The translations under genes and the position numbers were made by a program. A stretch of DNA of 64,000 bases, from the NCBI GenBank assembly GCA_951640195.1, contig OX621168.1:1240001-1304000 (forward strand), written 5' to 3'. This document shows, one piece after another, positions 12,130 through 23,656 of the stretch (its first letter is position 1; each line of letters begins with the position of its first letter). Source of the stretch: Porpolomopsis calyptriformis. Lineage: Eukaryota; Basidiomycota; Agaricomycetes; Agaricales; Hygrophoraceae. Below the pieces are notes generated by a model. It was not told the DNA's origin, searched no databases, and worked only from the letters and a program-made list of their open reading frames with translations.

Positions 12130-12604
12130 ACTGTATACCCCAGCTACTCGACCCTCGAGTAATGGCAAACGAGCGTTTATAAAACTGGCTGCAAATGAGA
12201 GCTCATCTCGACAACCAAACAATTTAAACACGAGAAATAGTTGTCCATTTTATTCAAATCAATTCGTTCATTTGCGCTCAAGTGTCGAAACAGCAATATA
12301 TATTCAGCTCTTTGACATGAGGGAAGCGAGCATGTCGTATCGTCAAACCTTCTCCAAGGATGAGTGTTGTGATATGCTATAGGGGTGCCTTGCACACCTA
12401 CCGATCTGTACATCGCCCCCCGAGGAATAAACGACGAACATATCTGCAGAGATTGGTTGGCGATTTCTCGAGGCGTTCGAGGTGGTGAGTCATACTCGGG
12501 TGAAGATCACGAAAGAGGATAAACCGGCTGGCATGCAAAAGTGCTTTGCATGTTAAGCTGCAAGCATGCAAGGTCGCTCGATCATCATGCTGTGAGCGTG
12601 ACAT
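12130..12604 (-). pseudogene. F-box family copy 1, internally deleted relic
   Basis: Reads DDRATLHACSLTCKALLHAS and RLEKSPTNLCRYVRRLFL, very close to the three other F-box copies in this window. After 12398 it goes out of frame. The middle of the gene (roughly from the MNELLASF to the DYFSQ segment of the intact copies) is missing, and a decayed C-terminal tag (LPLLEGRV) lies near 12140-12160. The first ~20 residues of the F-box are also gone. It ends only a few bases from the Dad1 start codon. Confidence 0.75.
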
Positions 12605-12610
12605 GTCAAC

Positions 12611-12994
12611 ATGTCACACAACGACGACGATTCCCTCTTCGACAAAGAAAGAGATAGACTCTCAAGGGAGATCACAACGGTGAAATCCACAAGGCTTCAT
12701 CTATAACCTCACTTACTTTTGTCCAAGGGTTTTGAAGAGCTTTTGTCATCAACGAATGTCCTGAACCGAAAGATGGAGGAAGTGTTGGGTATGACAAAGG
12801 AGTATGAGACCATCGCTGCACTTTGGCGCAGCTTTTATGAGCTCATGAGTGGTCCCGAGCGACAAGATGTGATGGCAGAAGATGTGACGGTTGGCCTACC
12901 TGGAACGGGAGGGTATACGGTATCAGCCAAGCAGAGTCGGTCAGTCCAAACTCGTCGATTATTATTTTATTCGAATTTTTCCTATTTCAGGTAG
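12611..12994 (+). CDS. DAD1: DASH/Dam1 complex subunit Dad1
   Basis: Small kinetochore protein of the fungal DASH ring that couples chromosomes to microtubules. ATG 12611 (MSHNDDDSLFDKERDRLSRE). An intron of about 45-50 nt ends TTTTGTCCAAG near 12727. Exon 2 reads FEELLSSTNVLNRKMEEVLG then TKEYETIAALWRSFYELM, the helical core of Dad1. A last intron (about 12942-12990) leads to TAG 12992-12994; reading through gives the same stop. About 100 residues, as usual for Dad1. Confidence 0.85.
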
Positions 12995-13040
12995 AAAGAA
13001 TGACATCATGTTTATGACATCATCGTCAACCACTGAGCGG

Positions 13041-13048
13041 TATATAAA
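13041..13048 (+). promoter_or_regulatory. TATA box of the Rds1-like gene
   Basis: TATATAAA about 90 bp upstream of the ATG at 13132, followed by C/T-rich leader sequence. Placement is normal for a highly expressed secreted protein gene. Confidence 0.6.
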
Positions 13049-13131
13049 CCTGAATATTTCAGACTCGTCCCCCATCCTTCTTTCCTTCCACACACTCTTT
13101 TCTCTCTACACACTCTCTTGAACCCACCACC

Positions 13132-14256
13132 ATGAAATACTCTATCATCCTCACTACCCTTGCCGCACTTTCCACCTCTCAACTTGTCAAAGCCGTTCCT
13201 ACCAAACGCGCCACTCCTTCTGGTAAAACCGTATCCCACTTGACAATTCACACTCAATAAGAACAAAAACAGATGTCGAGATTTTGAATTACGCTCTTAG
13301 TCTTGAACACCTCGAGAGCAACTTTTACCAAACCCTCGGAACCCCAGAATCCTTCTCCAATGCCGGTTTCCAGCCCTTCGTTCGCAACCGTTTTGTGCAG
13401 ATTTCCCAGCATGAAACCACTCACGTCGAGGCCCTCACAACCACTCTAGAGCAGATCGGTGCTACCCCGTTTCAAGCGTGCACGTACAAGTTGTAAGCAC
13501 TTTCTTGAAGATCATATATCACTTTAGTAACGTTCTTGACAGCCCCTGTGAGGCCGGAGATGTACACTGCTGGATCAACTTGAGCGAGGCGTTAGAGTCC
13601 GTTGGCACCTCGGCGTACGCTGGTGGAGTAGCTTCCATCACGAGCAATGTATGTATTCCGTTGTTCAATCTGTGCCACCTTTGGCATGTTCATTGCCCTC
13701 CTAGACCTTCCGTACCTTTGCTGGAATGATCATGGGTGTCGAAGCCCGTCACTCTGCATCGATCAACCAGGGCCCGATTGCCAAAAATCCTTGGAGCGGA
13801 GCATATGAGGTACGTCGCACATTTGGGCATAGAATAGCAGGTTGTATTACTCACGCCGTTGTCCAGACTCCCCTCTCCCCAAGGAAAGTCCTTACGATCA
13901 CCCAGCCCTTTATCGTCTCTTGTCCCAACAGTAACGATGGACTCCTCTCCTTTGAACCCTTCCCCTCCCTCTCCATTCCCGCAGGCGCAATGCCAGGTGA
14001 TGTGGTTCCTCTTAGCTTTGAGCCCCCCTCGCCCTGTGGAAATGTATGGGCGGCCTTTGTTGGGGCAGAGAAGACGGAATACGTGGAGGTTGTGGATGAC
14101 AAGGTCGAAATTCCTATGGATTTGAAGGGGTTGGTTTATGCAATCATAACGCGAGACAACACCAGCGTGGATGATGAGAATGTCGTCGCTGGTCCAGCGG
14201 TCTTGATGTTCAACTTCAACTCGTTTGGTGTTTTGTCTCCATCTCGTCAGACGTAA
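13132..14256 (+). CDS. Secreted Rds1-like ferritin-domain stress protein
   Basis: ATG 13132. A signal peptide is visible (MKYSIILTTLAALSTSQLVK, then AVP). After a short intron the ferritin-like helices begin: EILNYALSLEHLESNFYQTL, then RFVQISQHETTHVEALTTTL, carrying the Glu/His pattern of the Ferritin_2/Rds1 family, then FAGMIMGVEARHSASI. The C-terminal half is a beta-rich extension ending FGVLSPSRQT. About five introns. In fission yeast rds1 responds to stress and nutrients; the biochemical role is not known. The Cys residues (ACTYK, CEAGDVHCW) suggest disulfides outside the cell. Confidence 0.82.
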
Positions 14257-14371
14257 CACGTTCGCGATGGTTTTTGTAGATATTTTTTATTGGTATTAGA
14301 TGAAGACTTGTCTAGCGGTGATGACTTTGAAGTGAAGATGCCTCAAGATATACACTATTCGTTACTTTTCT

Positions 14372-14900
14372 TCAAGGTGTAGAGTATACGGTCGTGACAT
14401 TAGCGAAAGCAGCGCCTGGAGTACTCAGAATAGTAGTGGCGTTGGCTACGAGGTCTGCCCGGGAAACAATGAGAGTTGTGGATTGAGAAGGCCAGGCAAT
14501 CAAGGCATTTCCGGAAGCGGTCGTAGGTTATTGAAGTCGGAGAGGTCGGAGGCAACGATGTTGGTGACACCTGAGATGGGGAGTGATTCAAACCCGGGTT
14601 TTTTGATGATGATAGTAGGGATAATGGATTGAACGGACTGGAGGATGGCAGTCCCATCCGTTTCGTTGACGGGTCCGGTAGCCTGAATAATGTTGACAGA
14701 AGTTGATTTCGGCGGTGGATGTCGTAAGTGATTGTGCCAGCGTTTGGGCGTCTAAGTGGATGGTCTGTGATGGCAAGGGCTGAGGCGGGGGAAAGGGAGC
14801 CTCCGGTGATCGAGAACGCGTTGATGGCGGCGATGAGCTGCTGGTCGAGAGTGGCGAAGTCGGCTTTGGATTGTGGGGAAGGAGAATGGCCTGTTGTGTG
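14372..14900 (-). pseudogene. HsbA-like (hydrophobic surface-binding) gene relic with frameshifts
   Basis: Three successive frames on the minus strand together give an HsbA-type helical repeat: DFATLDQQLIAAINAFS, then DAQTLAQSLTTSTAEIN, then VQSIIPTIIIKKPGFESLPI with TNIVASDLSDFNN, then NALIAWPSQSTTLIVSRADL. The frame changes near 14755, 14700 and 14530 occur without room for introns. No intact start was found. HsbA proteins are secreted, coat hydrophobic surfaces and can recruit cutinases. The family call is from pattern memory and is moderate. Confidence 0.5.
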
Positions 14901-15186
14901 GGATCAGGCGCTGGTTGAGTCTCAGCGTTAATACCCCATTGCTGACATTGCTCTGTATTGTCGGGAGGGGGAGCGTTTGATACCCTGGCCAAATGTTTGA
15001 CTTCACAAGTGCTCACTGGGTTGCCCAGTATCAGAGGACAGCGGGGCAGAGTTGCATGAATTGGCGAGCAGCGTTGGTAACGAGAACGACGGCAGAGGGA
15101 GCCCTGAGATCAAATTAGCAGTAGCCAAATGTGCATTTATGCTGCTGTGCAAGCATCAGAAGTCATGGTCGGCGACTGTCGGCAAC
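14901..15186. other. no gene recognised
   Basis: Spacer between the HsbA-like relic and the F-box gene. It may hold the decayed 5' end of the relic. No ORF with support on either strand. Confidence 0.4.
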
Positions 15187-16375
15187 CTACCACAACCTGT
15201 CATCGACTTGCCAAAAGCTGATTTCTTCCCTGGGTAGCTCCAAGGTGACACGACCCTCGAGCAAAGGGAAGTGAGCTTTTATAAAGTCCCTGGCTGCAAG
15301 TGTGATGACTCGGCCGTCCAACAATATAAACACGAGGTTGTGAAGGTTCGCCCATCGTTGTTGAGAAAAATAGTGGTCTATCCGAAGCCAGTCCACATTA
15401 TACAAATCAGCCATCCATATTTCCAACGCAATTTGCTCCAGGTGAGGCGAGGTGATCTGAGACCATAATATGTAAGCCGCATCCAGTGGGTAGTTCCCCA
15501 AGGACCACATGTAGACTAGTTGGATAGAGCGGAGATTGGTGTTATGAGAGAGGTTGATGTTGTCTTCAAGGAGACCTGTAATTTTATTTAAAGACAGTAC
15601 AAAGGTGTAGCGTGATGAAAACTTGCGGACGTTGTGGATTGCGATGGACCACAAACAAGAGTTCGTCCAGGTCAAAGTATTCAACATGTGACCCTAGGGT
15701 CTTCAGTAGCACACCCACATGCTTCAGATTCTCCACCCTCATAGATTTGAATCTGACGGTGCGTACAATAGGATGCGATTCAAGGCTCAAGAGATGGTGG
15801 AAAAATTTCGCCTGGGACGAAGACAGTGTGATGGACGTAATATTCGGAGGGAGAGGGAGAGGGACCATGGGTACAAGGGATGTGCGCCAGTATGACCGAT
15901 CGCACGTAAGTTTCGTCAAGGATGGGAACGACGCAAGCAATACGTTCATTTGCGCTGAAGTGTCGAATTGGCCACACATACTCAGCTCTTTGACATAAGG
16001 GAAGCCAGATAATAGTATGGAGCGTGCCGTATCGTCAAGCATTCTCCATGAGAATGAGCCAAGGATGAGTGTTGTGATATGCTGCAGGGATGGCGCGATG
16101 AGAGGTAATGCCTCGTCCCACAGAACACCACAGTGGAGACCTTCCCCCTCGAGGAACAAGCGACGAACATATCTGTAGAGATCGGTTGGCGATTCCTCGA
16201 GGCGTTCGACGTCGCTCTTGTTTCTCAGGTGAAGATCGCGAAAGAGGATAAACCGACTGGCATGCAAAAATGCTTTGGATGTTAAACTGCAAGCATGCAA
16301 GGTCTCTCGATCATCATGTCTTTCGAGATTGTCAATGATGATTTTGTACAATTCGACGGGGAGACGGGAAGACAT
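15187..16375 (-). CDS. F-box protein, local family copy 2
   Basis: ATG 16375. The F-box (MSSRLPVELYKIIIDNLERH, then RETLHACSLTSKAFLHASR) is followed by leucine-rich-repeat-like sequence (FPYVKELSMCGQF, LLASFPSLTKLTC, INLSHNTNLRSIQL). F-box proteins bring substrates to SCF ubiquitin ligases through Skp1. The frame changes at about 15590; a short intron with a GTCCGC donor and TTACAG acceptor would join the halves, and the same arrangement fits copies 3 and 4. Ends near 15187. Substrate unknown. Confidence 0.7.
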
Positions 16376-16636
16376 GCTGGTGAGGTGAGGTGAAAGAAAG
16401 TTGAGTGTGACCAAAATACACACTGCTCGTGTACTGTATATATCAGTCGCAATGTCATGGGAGCATATCTTCACAGATGGATCACTCTATTGAAAAAACA
16501 AGCTGGAAAAGCTCACAAGATTTGTGCTTGGGTGAGGAAAGACCATCTTGATGGCAAGTACATTACTGCAATTTTTTTTGCCTTTTTATTGTATTTTGGC
16601 CAGCCTGACTCAAGTTAGTGACCTTCCCTCATTTGT
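16376..16636. other. upstream region of F-box copy 2, nothing recognised
   Basis: AT-rich; includes TATATATC at about 16437. No coding signal seen. Confidence 0.4.
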
Positions 16637-16712
16637 TGGGAGGACTTCTTTCTGTCCGGATGAATCTCACCTTCTGCCCAGGGTTATTAATGTGCAGGGC
16701 TTGTCACCTCTA
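16637..16712 (+). pseudogene. Duplicated fragment of the V-ATPase subunit H gene (intron 1/exon 2)
   Basis: The stretch TGGGAGG...GGATGAATCTCACCTTC...CAGGGTTATTAATGTGCAGG...CTTGTCACCTC matches the intron 1/exon 2 junction of the intact gene near 40758-40845 almost base for base, in the same position relative to an F-box copy. It is cut at the TA target site of the MITE. The other side of the cut resumes at 31783 (see there). Confidence 0.75.
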
Positions 16713-16756
16713 CTATCACCTACCAGGTAATGAACACCCCCCTACTAGTGAACATG
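16713..16756 (+). repeat. left 44-bp TIR of the MITE
   Basis: Inverted partner of 31739-31782 with one mismatch (CCAGG versus CCGGG). Includes a C-run and CTACTAGTG. Confidence 0.8.
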
Positions 16757-17067
16757 TCACACTTAGATAATGCAATGTCACGATGGCGGAATGAAAGTCC
16801 GACTGGGACTGACGTAGTGTTGCCGCGGTGCGGTGCGGTGCAAGTCGAGTTGCTAACTTGATCCCAACTCGATTGGTCGAGTTGACACTGGTGCGGCACC
16901 GGTGTGAACTTGAGTTAAGCTCCCTCTCTCGGCAGTCCCTGAAGCGACTCATCCTTTGTGAAAGCTGGCAAAAAGGACATCGGAGGGTCAGGGAGAGTAC
17001 GAATTAGACTTTTCGTGAGTGTGTATACATGCGCAGTTGTGCTAGTTCACCCCGCATTGTCCATATT

Positions 17068-17340
17068 TCATAGTAGATCCAACAATTTATCACATTTTCC
17101 TGCCGACACAAGCTCATTGATTGCAGCCGCTGTGGCCCCTTCAATGGAGTAGTGCTCTTCTTTGGCAACCCAATGTGACGCGAAATCAAGGCGGTCTTGC
17201 TTGTAAAGATGCTTCAAGACCTGGAGGACTTCAAGCATAGCTGAAGACAAGAGACTACGCCGAAGGGTGCATGTCTCTTTGCTGGATGAAAAGATGCGCT
17301 CGCATGGAACCGATGAGGCCTGTACTGGCAAAATATCAAG
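17068..17340 (-). pseudogene. hAT transposase C-terminal dimerisation domain, detached
   Basis: Reads LDILPVQASSVPCERIFSSS then KETCTLRRSLLSSAMLEVLQ, then ends CDKLLDLL. This is the conserved hAT C-terminal signature (SSVPCERIFS). It abuts gypsy A integrase sequence at about 17340. Roughly 60-70 residues that should link it to the part at 28.4 kb are not found on either side, so some hAT sequence was lost. Confidence 0.8.
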
Positions 17341-19825
17341 CAGGTAATTGGGATGCCTTAGTGCGTTGGCATGTCTCACAACTATGAATGTAGGTTTCGA
17401 CATCTCTCCTGATGGTGGGCCACCAGTAATTGCGACATACAGCTTTGGAGGTTTTGAAGGAGCCATAGTGCCCAGAGAGGGGATTGTTGTGGTATTGAGC
17501 AATGATTTCGCCATGGAGTAGGGTGTCCTTTGAGACGTAAGTCTGGTCCAAGAAGGTCTTGATGCCATCGTCTTGGATTTTCCAATTGGTTTTGCATTTT
17601 TCTTGAAGGAGTGTGACTTGTTTTTCTTTGTTTCAGTACAAATTCCGGATTTGAGAATGGAAATTAATGGGTTCAATCTTGTGTCGAACCTCACGAAGAT
17701 CTACAATAGGGTGGTCTGAGGCAGGAAAAAGATTAGATGGGAGTAGAATAACATCGTCATTGTCATTTACCCCCCTCTCAAAACCTAGTTGTCTCGACAG
17801 GATATCGGCCTTGGAGTTGGCCCTGCTAGTGACATGGTGGAGAGAGAAGTGATAGCCTTGAAGCTCCGTGAGCCACCTAGCCTGGCGTCTGTTCAACTTC
17901 TGAGGTAACTTGAAATATTGGAGGTTGGTGTGATCCATCCAAACCTCAAAAACCTGCTTAGCAGACAGCAGCCATTTGTGGAACTCTTGGAGCGCAGTCA
18001 TTATTGTGAGCAACTCGCGGTCATAAATTTGATAGTTTCATTCCATGGGGGTAAAAGCCTTGGAGATGTAAGCAATAGGCTTCCAAACGTTGTCCTGTTT
18101 TTGTGATAGTATAGCACCCAATGCGTAGTCTGAGGCATCAGTTTCCACACAGAGTAAGTTGTCATTGTTAGTGATCGAGAGGATGGGAGAAGTTGTAATA
18201 ATCATTTTCAGGGCGTCGAAGGCATCCTGGCATTCAGTAGTCTAGTCAAAAGGAGCATTTCTGGTTAATGTATTAAGAGGTCGAGCAATCCCAGCAAAAT
18301 GATGGATGAATTGACAGTAGAAGTTGCAGAATCCAAGGAAAGCTTGGACATCTCACTTGTATTCAGGGGTTGGCCAGTCAGTAATTCCTTAAACCTTAAC
18401 GGGGTCCATTTTGATGTGGCCTTCAGACACGATGACACCGAGATATTCCACTTGATGTTGATCGAAGTCGCACTTCTCAGGCTTGAGGTAAAGCTTGTGT
18501 TCGCAAAGTGTGGTCATAACTTCGTAAACATGTTGATGGTGCGTTTCAAGATCTTTGTTGAAGATAAGGATGTCGTCTATGTAGACTAAGATGTGTCCTT
18601 CAATGATTTGGATGTGGAAAATATTATTCATTATGTTTTGAAAGGTGGCAGGTGAGTTGGTGAGTCTGAAGAACATGACGAGGGGTTCGAACAAGCCATG
18701 ATTGGTTCAGAACGTGGCCTTGTGTTCATCTCCTTCCTTGATCCGTACATTGTTGTATCCCCAACGAATGTCTAGCTTGGTGAAATAGCAAGCGTTCTGC
18801 AGGGTGTCAATCAATTTGTTGATCAGAGGGAGGGGGTATCGGTTCTTGACAGTCATGTTGTTTAGCCTTCAGTAGTCTTGGATGGGACGTAGTCGACTAT
18901 CTTTCTTCTTGATGAAGAAGAATGGGGAGGCAATGGGAGAAATGGATTTTCGAATCCATCCAGTGCAGAGATTCTCTTCCAAGAACTTGTCCAGTTGAGC
19001 ACATTTATCCACAGAGAGTGGGTAGACCTTGCAGTCAAGCTTCTCTTCTGTTCTAGGGAGAAGTTCGATTGCATGATCCCAGGGATGACTTGGAGGGAGT
19101 TCGTCGAAGTCTTCCTTGGTGAAGACGTCTTGGAATTCGTGGAGGTATTCGGGTACAATCTCTTTCCATGTGCGGTCCTTCTTCTGGGCTTCCCAAGCCT
19201 TGATCGCGAAATCCTGAGACTTTGTTCCCATCAAGCAAATCTGGATAGCGGGATTGAAATCAACCATGAGCAGTTGATCGCCATCTTCGAGTGTGAGTTC
19301 ATTAATGTTGATGGAGTCAGGAAGGGGAGAGGGATGACAGTCTGGGGGACATCGATCGAGAATTAGAGAGTTGGCCTTCCAATCAATGGAGGGGTTGTAA
19401 TTCCTTAACCAGTCATGTCCAAGGAAAATCTGAGATTTGCTGAGGTTCGTGATACCAAAATTAATCTGTCCAACGTGAGTGCTAACCTTGAGCTTGAGCA
19501 TGACCATTTCAGAGATGGGGCCCTCAGAATTGGGCTGTCCATTAGTGTTATATACTGGAATGGGTCAGGTGAGCTTAGTTGTGTGGAGGTCGTTTTCACG
19601 GATATACTTGATATCAATACATGAACCTTCGCAGCCACTGTCAATGAGAGCAGTTGCAAGGTGTTCAGCATGATTATCCAGGGTGGTGATAATGGTTTTT
19701 AGAGTCAACTGATTCCTTGAGCCTGAGCCGCGAATGAATACATGAGGTTCCTTGAGTTCGTTGAGGGCTCGGATGGCATTTTCTGTTGAGAGGGTGTTAA
19801 TTTGATCAATCGTAGTTTGAGTCAT
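17341..19825 (-). pseudogene. gypsy A pol: protease, RT, RNase H, partial integrase
   Basis: Protease motif ALIDSGCEGSCID near 19640; linker with GHDWLRNYNPSIDW; RT blocks SPFFFIKKKDSRLRPIQDY, NSPATFQNIMNNIF and the catalytic YIDD box (HILVYIDDILIFN); RNase H VWMDHTNLQYFKLPQKLNRR; integrase HH-CC region with HYGSFKTS and CETCQRTKA. The RT catalytic box is intact but the frame is broken in several places between 17.6 and 19.6 kb. Confidence 0.8.
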
Positions 19826-19849
19826 CTCTAATGATCAGGCAGGGTGAGA

Positions 19850-22163
19850 CTATTTCAAAAGAATCGGGATTGCATAATTAGCCTGTTCCTTAATAGCGTT
19901 AACAATTTCCAGAGGGGAAGAAAGAGAGTCGATGTCGATTGAATCGACAGAAGGGAGAGACAATGGTTCGGGAAAGGGAGAATTGGGAGGTTCGGGGCAC
20001 TCAGTGCTCACATCTGGCATAGACAGTGAGGGACAAATTTCATTGACGGGCTTGTTGGTATTAAGTATTGTACATGCCATTGTAGTAGTACAAAGAAGAG
20101 GAAAAGGGGTAGCTAAAGGGGTGTCCGGTACTGTCTGTTCACAATGCCAGAGTAGGCATGATTCCATTGAATAGAGCAAGCACATCTCTATCATCCGTCG
20201 CCAAAATCCTGTTTGTTGTTGTCGGGGGTGGGCTCACCAGAGTTGTGTTCCTCTGCGGAAAGGAAGTTCATCAACTCAGAAATCTCATCGACGGTCAGCT
20301 CATGCTAGAGAGCACAAACGTTGACCTTCTTGAGTTCTTGTGGGCACTCCCAATGGAAGTGTCCAATCTGACCACAGTTGTAGTAGTGATTGGTCTGACG
20401 CGTCTTACTCAGGTCCATTGGTAGACCCTGTCCTCCATGGATGGTGCCCGATGGCACTTGCTTGTCCTGGGGGAGGGGAGGATGGAATCGTGGAATGGAG
20501 GGATAGAAAGACGGATGAGAAGGGGGGGCCGAGGGGTGTTAATGACATTCTTGGTCTCGGAAGCATTCCATCAGCTGACCGATGGCCATGACCTTCTCGT
20601 GGTACCTTGGGTATGTGGTGGGGAGTGGAGGCGACATATACATTTGATGAATAATGCCCTGGTTGGCATTCTTTTTGAGGATCCTGATACATTCTTTATC
20701 CTGGCCGACGAGACCAGCTTGGTAGAACAAGAGTTCCAACTTGACAAAATAATCTACAATTCCCAATCATCCTTGTGAAAAGTGTTCGACTTCTTCACGA
20801 GCGCGCTGCTCCATAGCGTGGTCAGTGAAAATGGCATCCAAAACATCCATGAAGTCCTTCCAAGGGCCAAGGGGGATGAGGTTCCCAGTGATGGGGTCTG
20901 TCTGGCTGAAGTAATTGTCCACATACTGTTGGGCCCACTCAGCAGCGATGCCTTCTTTCATGTACGACAGGGTGATAAGGATCATCTTCTCAGCATCTGT
21001 AATATCACTACCACAAAGGAAAATGATGACCTGGTGGAACCAGTTCTTATAAAGCTTCTTATCACCATTGAAGACATCTGGCTGGGCGAGTTTGATGGTT
21101 TTCAACACGGAAGCCATTGGAGTGGTTGGTCATGTGGGGGGAAGTGGGTTCGGGTTCGAAGGCAGTGGGGGAGATGAAGAAGGAGAATGAGTTAGAGAAG
21201 AACGAGGGGAGGGATTCAGTTCAGAGGGGGATGGAGATCCTCTCAGTGGAGGAGAGTCTTTCAGTTTCCAGGGAGGTTCCAGAAGTGGTTATTGCAGGGA
21301 GGTTGAGGTGGTCGCCTTCATAGGAGAGAACGATGAGTGGGAGAGAGGTTGGGGTGGTGTTTGGAGAAAGCAAGGGCATCCGAATGCAAAGGGCGAGGGT
21401 GTTTGTGTGGGTCGCAGAGTGGGAGCAGGGAGAGTGGTTGGTCTGAGAATGGAGAAGATGGAGGGAGTTGAGGGGTCGAGAATCTGACATGATAAGGGTG
21501 AGAATATCTCAGAGGTATCGACAGTGTCCTGGAACTCTAATTCATCCTCTGTGAGCCCGTAGCTTGGTTGACGGGATCCTGCACAGGGAGGGGTGGTGAA
21601 AGATTGTCTCAGACATGGATCTCTCTGATGTGAGAAGATCTGTGACAGTAAAAAACACGGATTGAAGAGGCGAGAAAATTCGCAATGAGGGTTGGGGACT
21701 GATAGATTCTGACGCAAACACGATTGAACATACGCAGTTTGATTTCAAGGAAGGGATCAAGACCATTGTCTGAAGAATCCGAAGGGGATGGGGCAGTAAA
21801 ATATGAGTCCAAGGAAAGGGAAGAACAGGACAAGGTGGGAGAAGGGTTGGCGGAAACAGGAGGGGTGAGATTGAAAGCAAGGTGGGAGAACTTGAGCGCA
21901 AGAGCTTCGAGCTGTTCTCATTCGATATCTAGTGTGTCGATGGCCTGTTGCTCCAAGTAGCTAATAAGCGTACTGGAGGAAGCCTGAGGAGAATGGTAAG
22001 GTGGGGAGTAGGATGGGGGCAGAGTAGAGGAGGAATAATCCAGGGTGGTGGTCACACTTGGTACTGGGCGAGGATGTGCCGAAGTGTCTCTGGTGGTTTC
22101 CAAAGTGAAAGAGGATGGATCATTCAAGGGGAGCCTGTTGAGATTCCAGGTAGGCAACAGCAA
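19850..22163 (-). pseudogene. gypsy A gag, decayed
   Basis: Capsid-like segment from 21117 (LAQPDVFNGDKKLYKNWFHQ, then GIAAEWAQQYVD). The zinc knuckle near 20360 reads YYNCGQIGHFHWEC, so the first Cys of CCHC is Tyr. The N-terminal segment near 21920-22160 (SYLEQQAIDTLDIE) matches the gag start of copy A' at 27.9-28.4 kb. Several frameshifts. Confidence 0.7.
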
Positions 22164-22267
22164 CAGTTTTTGTCTAATAACTCAAGGCAAAAATGGTCGG
22201 TGTCAGATGAATCTTGACCAGCGACTCTTGTGAAGAAAAGCAAGGTGAGAAGGGAGATTTGTCCTTC

Positions 22268-22620
22268 TGTTATGTTGGTAGTCAAGGTCTCAGGTCGCTT
22301 AAACGAGGGATAACGAAGAGCCTAGCGCATAAGCTAGGGATGACAACATTGAGGGACAAATCTAAGGAAGATACAAGCGTTCTGTACTCTACTTATATCT
22401 ACCTGGGCCTAGGCTGTGATTGTGATAACCACAACAATGATCCATGGAATGGCTGACTAATGCGCAGTTACTGTGGAGCACATCTTCATCAGCCAATAGC
22501 GTTATCACCTCTAATCTATGAGGAGATAAGATGAAAGATTAGATAAGGAGGGATAAGATAAGATAAGATAAGATGAAAAAGGAAAGTTGGTGAGATGACA
22601 AAAATGAAGTGACCGTAACA
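22268..22620 (-). repeat. 5' LTR of gypsy A with GATA array
   Basis: 353 bp, TGTTACGG...ACATAACA on the minus strand, homologous to the LTR at 27451-27818. Holds tandem GATAA units (about 22515-22575 on the plus strand). Confidence 0.8.
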
Positions 22621-23640
22621 TGGACTTTATTAGTCCATTTCCCAAAATTGATAGGTATAATTACCTATGGGTAGTCATTTGTCGAATGATATCAATGATC
22701 CACCTAATACTGGTGAATACCAAAATGAAAGCATCTAAGCTCTCATGGATCTACTTAAAAGAAGTAGTAAGGCTTCATGGCCTTCCCAAAAGTATAGTCT
22801 CAGACAGAGACTCAAAATTTACCTCCAAATAGTGGAGCAAACTTTATAGGCTCTTAGGAGCTAAACTGTTGATGTCTACATCTTTCCATCCTCAGATGGA
22901 TGGCACAACTGAATAAGCTAACCACTTAATCAGTCAAATCCTCCAAGCAACCATAAGCTCAGATCAACAAGATTGGATCACAAAGATCCCTATGACTGAA
23001 TTTATGATTAACATGAGTATTAGTAAAGCTACAGGCTTTGCCCTGTTTGAACTGAATAGAGCTTATATGCCTGCTATGATCAAGCAGGTAGAAAATACTA
23101 CTGAGACACTGCCAGGTGTCCAAGCATTTGCTCAACAAGCACTGCAGAATCTAGCAGCTGCTCATAACGCAATCATTGTACATCATGTATTTCAAAGACA
23201 CTATGCTAATCAGTATAGAAGGGAAGAACTATTGATAAAAGTAAACAATTTTGTGTATCTATCAACCAAGAACCTTAAACTACTGCAAGGTAGAGCAGGG
23301 AAACTCCTACCAAGGTTTGTTGGGCTATACAAAGTCATACAGGCCTTTCCCAATGAATCCAACTATAAGTTGGAACTCCTAGATAAGCTTGTGAAGCAAT
23401 GGATTCATCTACACTTTCATATAAATTTGCTACATCCGCACCATCCAAACAATGATGCATTATTTCCTAACCAAGTGTCAGTAAATGCTTATAACTTCAG
23501 TGAACCACCTCAAACTGAATGGTTAGTCAATGAAATAGTCAGCCATAGGTGGGACAACTGAAAACTCAAGCTAGAGGTTCATTGGAACCTTGGAGACACA
23601 ACATAGGAGCCTATCTCATTGTGTAAAGAGCTTAGTGCTC
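22621..23640 (+). pseudogene. gypsy B integrase core and chromodomain-like tail
   Basis: Reads HGLPKSIVSDRDSKFTS, FHPQMDGTTE and GPYKV-like region (PRFVGLYKVIQAF), then a chromodomain-like end (EWLVNEIVSHRWDN then LEVHWNLGDTT). Stops at about 22830, 22915 and 23560. Confidence 0.75.
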
Positions 23641-23656
23641 TAGATAAGTATCTAAC

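Larger units (their letters stand above)
17341..22620 (-). mobile_element. Ty3/gypsy element A, truncated in integrase, 5' LTR present
   Basis: Minus-strand order from the right: LTR (22268-22620), gag, zinc knuckle, protease, reverse transcriptase, RNase H, start of integrase. It stops inside the integrase zinc-finger region at the hAT junction. Many stops and frameshifts; not functional. Confidence 0.85.
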
